DNA of 15,800 bases from Bifidobacterium breve (GTDB lineage Bacteria; Actinomycetota; Actinomycetes; S36-B12): contig CAMDKJ010000022.1 of assembly GCA_945900705.1 (NCBI GenBank), positions 1-15,800 on the forward strand. Direction: 5' to 3'. This document shows, in pieces, positions 14,149-15,800 of the stretch. A model generated the notes under the pieces. It was not told the DNA's origin. It did no database searches and saw nothing but the letters and a program-made list of their open reading frames with translations. Position numbers and translations under genes: made by a program. Each line of letters begins with the position of its first letter. Position 1 is the stretch's first letter.

Positions 14149-15800
14149 GTGTCGGCCCAGACCGCACTCGATCTGGCCAAGGTCCGCAATATCGGGATCA
14201 TGGCTCATATCGACGCGGGCAAAACCACGACAACCGAGCGCATCTTGTTCTACACCGGGATCAACTACAAGATCGGCGAAGTCCACGAGGGCGCAGCCAC
14301 GATGGACTGGATGGAGCAGGAGCAGGAGCGTGGCATCACGATCACCTCGGCCGCAACAACCTGCACCTGGAAAGACCACACGATCAACATCATTGACACC
14401 CCCGGTCACGTTGATTTCACCGTCGAGGTCGAGCGGTCACTGCGCGTGCTCGACGGCGCAGTAACCGTATTCGACGGGGTGGCCGGTGTTGAGCCGCAGT
14501 CTGAGACGGTGTGGCGCCAGGCCGATAAGTACAGCGTGCCGCGGATTTGTTTCATCAATAAGCTCGACCGTACCGGTGCAGATTTCTTTATGTGCGTTGA
14601 CATGATCGTAAGCCGGCTCGGCGCGACCCCGCTAGTTCTCCAAATCCCTATCGGCAGTGAGGGTGACTTCCTCGGGGTGGTTGATTTGATCACCATGCAG
14701 GCGCTCACCTGGCGGGGCGAGACAGAAAAGGGTGACGACTACACGGTAGAAGCGATCCCTGCCGACCTGGTTGATAAGGCCACTGAATATCGCGAGAAAC
14801 TCCTCGAGACTTTGTCGGAAGCCGATGATGCGATCATGGAGAAATTCCTTGAAGGCGAGAGTTTCACGGTCGAGGAGCTGCAGGCCGCGATCCGTCGCGC
14901 GACTTTGGCTTATAAGCTCACCCCGATTTTGACCGGCTCGGCATTTAAGAACAAGGGTGTGCAGCCCATGCTGGATGCCGTGATTGCATACCTGCCATGC
15001 CCCCTTGATGTGACCGCAATTACCGGCACCAAGCCGGGTAACAGCGAAATCGTCATCGAGCGCCAACCCAATGACAAGGAGCCCTTCGCGGCCCTTGCTT
15101 TCAAGATCATGACCGACCCTCACCTAGGCAAGCTCACTTACCTGCGGGTTTACTCGGGTCGCCTTAATACCGGCACCGCGGTGCTGAACAGTGTCAAGGA
15201 CCGCAAGGAGCGCATCGGCAAGATTTATCGAATGCACGCTAATAAGCGTGAAGAAATTGACTCGGTAGGTGCTGGAGACATCGTTGCGGTCATGGGCCTT
15301 AAGGACACCACCACGGGTGAGACCCTGTGTGATCCAAGTAATCCGGTGGTCCTCGAGTCCATGACTTTCCCGGCTCCGGTGATCTCGGTTGCCATTGAGC
15401 CCAAGACTAAGAGTGACCAAGACAAACTCGGCGTAGCAATTCAGCGCCTTGCCGAAGAGGACCCAACTTTCCACGTCCGTACCGACGAGGAGACCGGCCA
15501 AACCATCATCGGCGGGATGGGCGAGCTTCACCTCGAGGTGCTGGTAGACCGCATGCGTCGTGAGTTCAGCGTCGAGGCCAATGTCGGCAAGCCACAGGTT
15601 GCCTATCGTGAGACGATCACGAAATCCGTGCAGAAGATCGACTACACCCACAAGAAGCAAACCGGTGGTTCAGGTCAGTTCGCGCGCGTCATCATCGACA
15701 TCGCCCCGAATGCTGGCGCCGAGGGTGCCAATGAAGAGGGCTACACCTTCGAGAACAAGGTCACCGGCGGCCGCATCCCACGCGAGTACATCCCCTCGGT
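14149..15800 (+). CDS. fusA: Elongation factor G (partial, continues past the window)
   Basis: The first 550 codons of EF-G, the GTPase that drives translocation; the frame stays open to the window edge, and about 150 residues are missing. The GTG start at 14149 has GGAGAG four bases upstream and gives MSAQTALDLAKVRNIGIMAH. The GTPase motifs are intact: G1 AHIDAGKT (residues 19-26), RGITITSA in the switch I region, G3 DTPGH (83-87) and G4 NKLD (137-140). Domain II and the start of domains III-IV follow, including GGMGELHLEVL and the domain IV region TGGSGQFARV. It follows rpsG after 57 bases, in the standard str operon order; tuf would be expected next. Confidence 0.98.
   Translation, partial: MSAQTALDLAKVRNIGIMAHIDAGKTTTTERILFYTGINYKIGEVHEGAATMDWMEQEQERGITITSAATTCTWKDHTINIIDTPGHVDFTVEVERSLRVLDGAVTVFDGVAGVEPQSETVWRQADKYSVPRICFINKLDRTGADFFMCVDMIVSRLGATPLVLQIPIGSEGDFLGVVDLITMQALTWRGETEKGDDYTVEAIPADLVDKATEYREKLLETLSEADDAIMEKFLEGESFTVEELQAAIRRATLAYKLTPILTGSAFKNKGVQPMLDAVIAYLPCPLDVTAITGTKPGNSEIVIERQPNDKEPFAALAFKIMTDPHLGKLTYLRVYSGRLNTGTAVLNSVKDRKERIGKIYRMHANKREEIDSVGAGDIVAVMGLKDTTTGETLCDPSNPVVLESMTFPAPVISVAIEPKTKSDQDKLGVAIQRLAEEDPTFHVRTDEETGQTIIGGMGELHLEVLVDRMRREFSVEANVGKPQVAYRETITKSVQKIDYTHKKQTGGSGQFARVIIDIAPNAGAEGANEEGYTFENKVTGGRIPREYIPS

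Noticed and set aside
1..15800. tRNA genes, CRISPR arrays, insertion sequences or attachment sites
   Set aside because: I looked for spaced direct repeats, transposase-like frames, terminal inverted repeats and tRNA-like arms and saw none that hold up.

Overview
The window looks like chromosomal DNA of an actinobacterium of moderate GC. The right end carries the start of the str operon (rpsL, rpsG, fusA), and the S12 and EF-G sequences are of actinobacterial type. Starts are often GTG, genes are tightly coupled (TAATG, ATGA and GTGA overlaps), and two promoters look leaderless or nearly so, which suits the same phylum. I cannot name the genus.

Positions 1-12951 hold most of a gene cluster for a ribosomally made, post-translationally modified peptide (RiPP). 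Its closest known relatives are the cyanobactin (patellamide-type) and other azol(in)e peptide systems. Seven genes run rightward as one apparent operon. They are the last codons of a membrane protein, a PatA/PatG-type subtilisin with C-terminal PatG domains, two small coupled genes in the places of patB and patC, a second diverged PatA/PatG-type subtilisin, a SagB-type azoline oxidase with a domain of about 300 residues inserted, a P-loop-less HPr-kinase-like protein, and a sulfotransferase fused to a C-terminal PqqD-like peptide-binding domain. Facing them on the minus strand is a 755-residue PatD-like cyclodehydratase (leader-binding and E1-like region plus YcaO domain). Divergent from that gene is a 14-helix MFS exporter.

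Inferred working order: the YcaO enzyme binds a precursor and cyclises Cys/Ser/Thr to azolines; the SagB oxidase turns these into azoles; the sulfotransferase, guided by its own PqqD domain, may sulfate the peptide; the two subtilisins remove the leader and cut or macrocyclise the core; the MFS protein exports it. No convincing precursor gene is visible. It may lie left of the window, where the operon clearly continues, or one of the two small genes may serve.

Positions 12952-13246 are a gene-free stretch with a good promoter for the str operon. From 13247 to the right edge are rpsL, rpsG and a fusA cut by the window end. S12 carries Arg at position 88, where Lys is usual.
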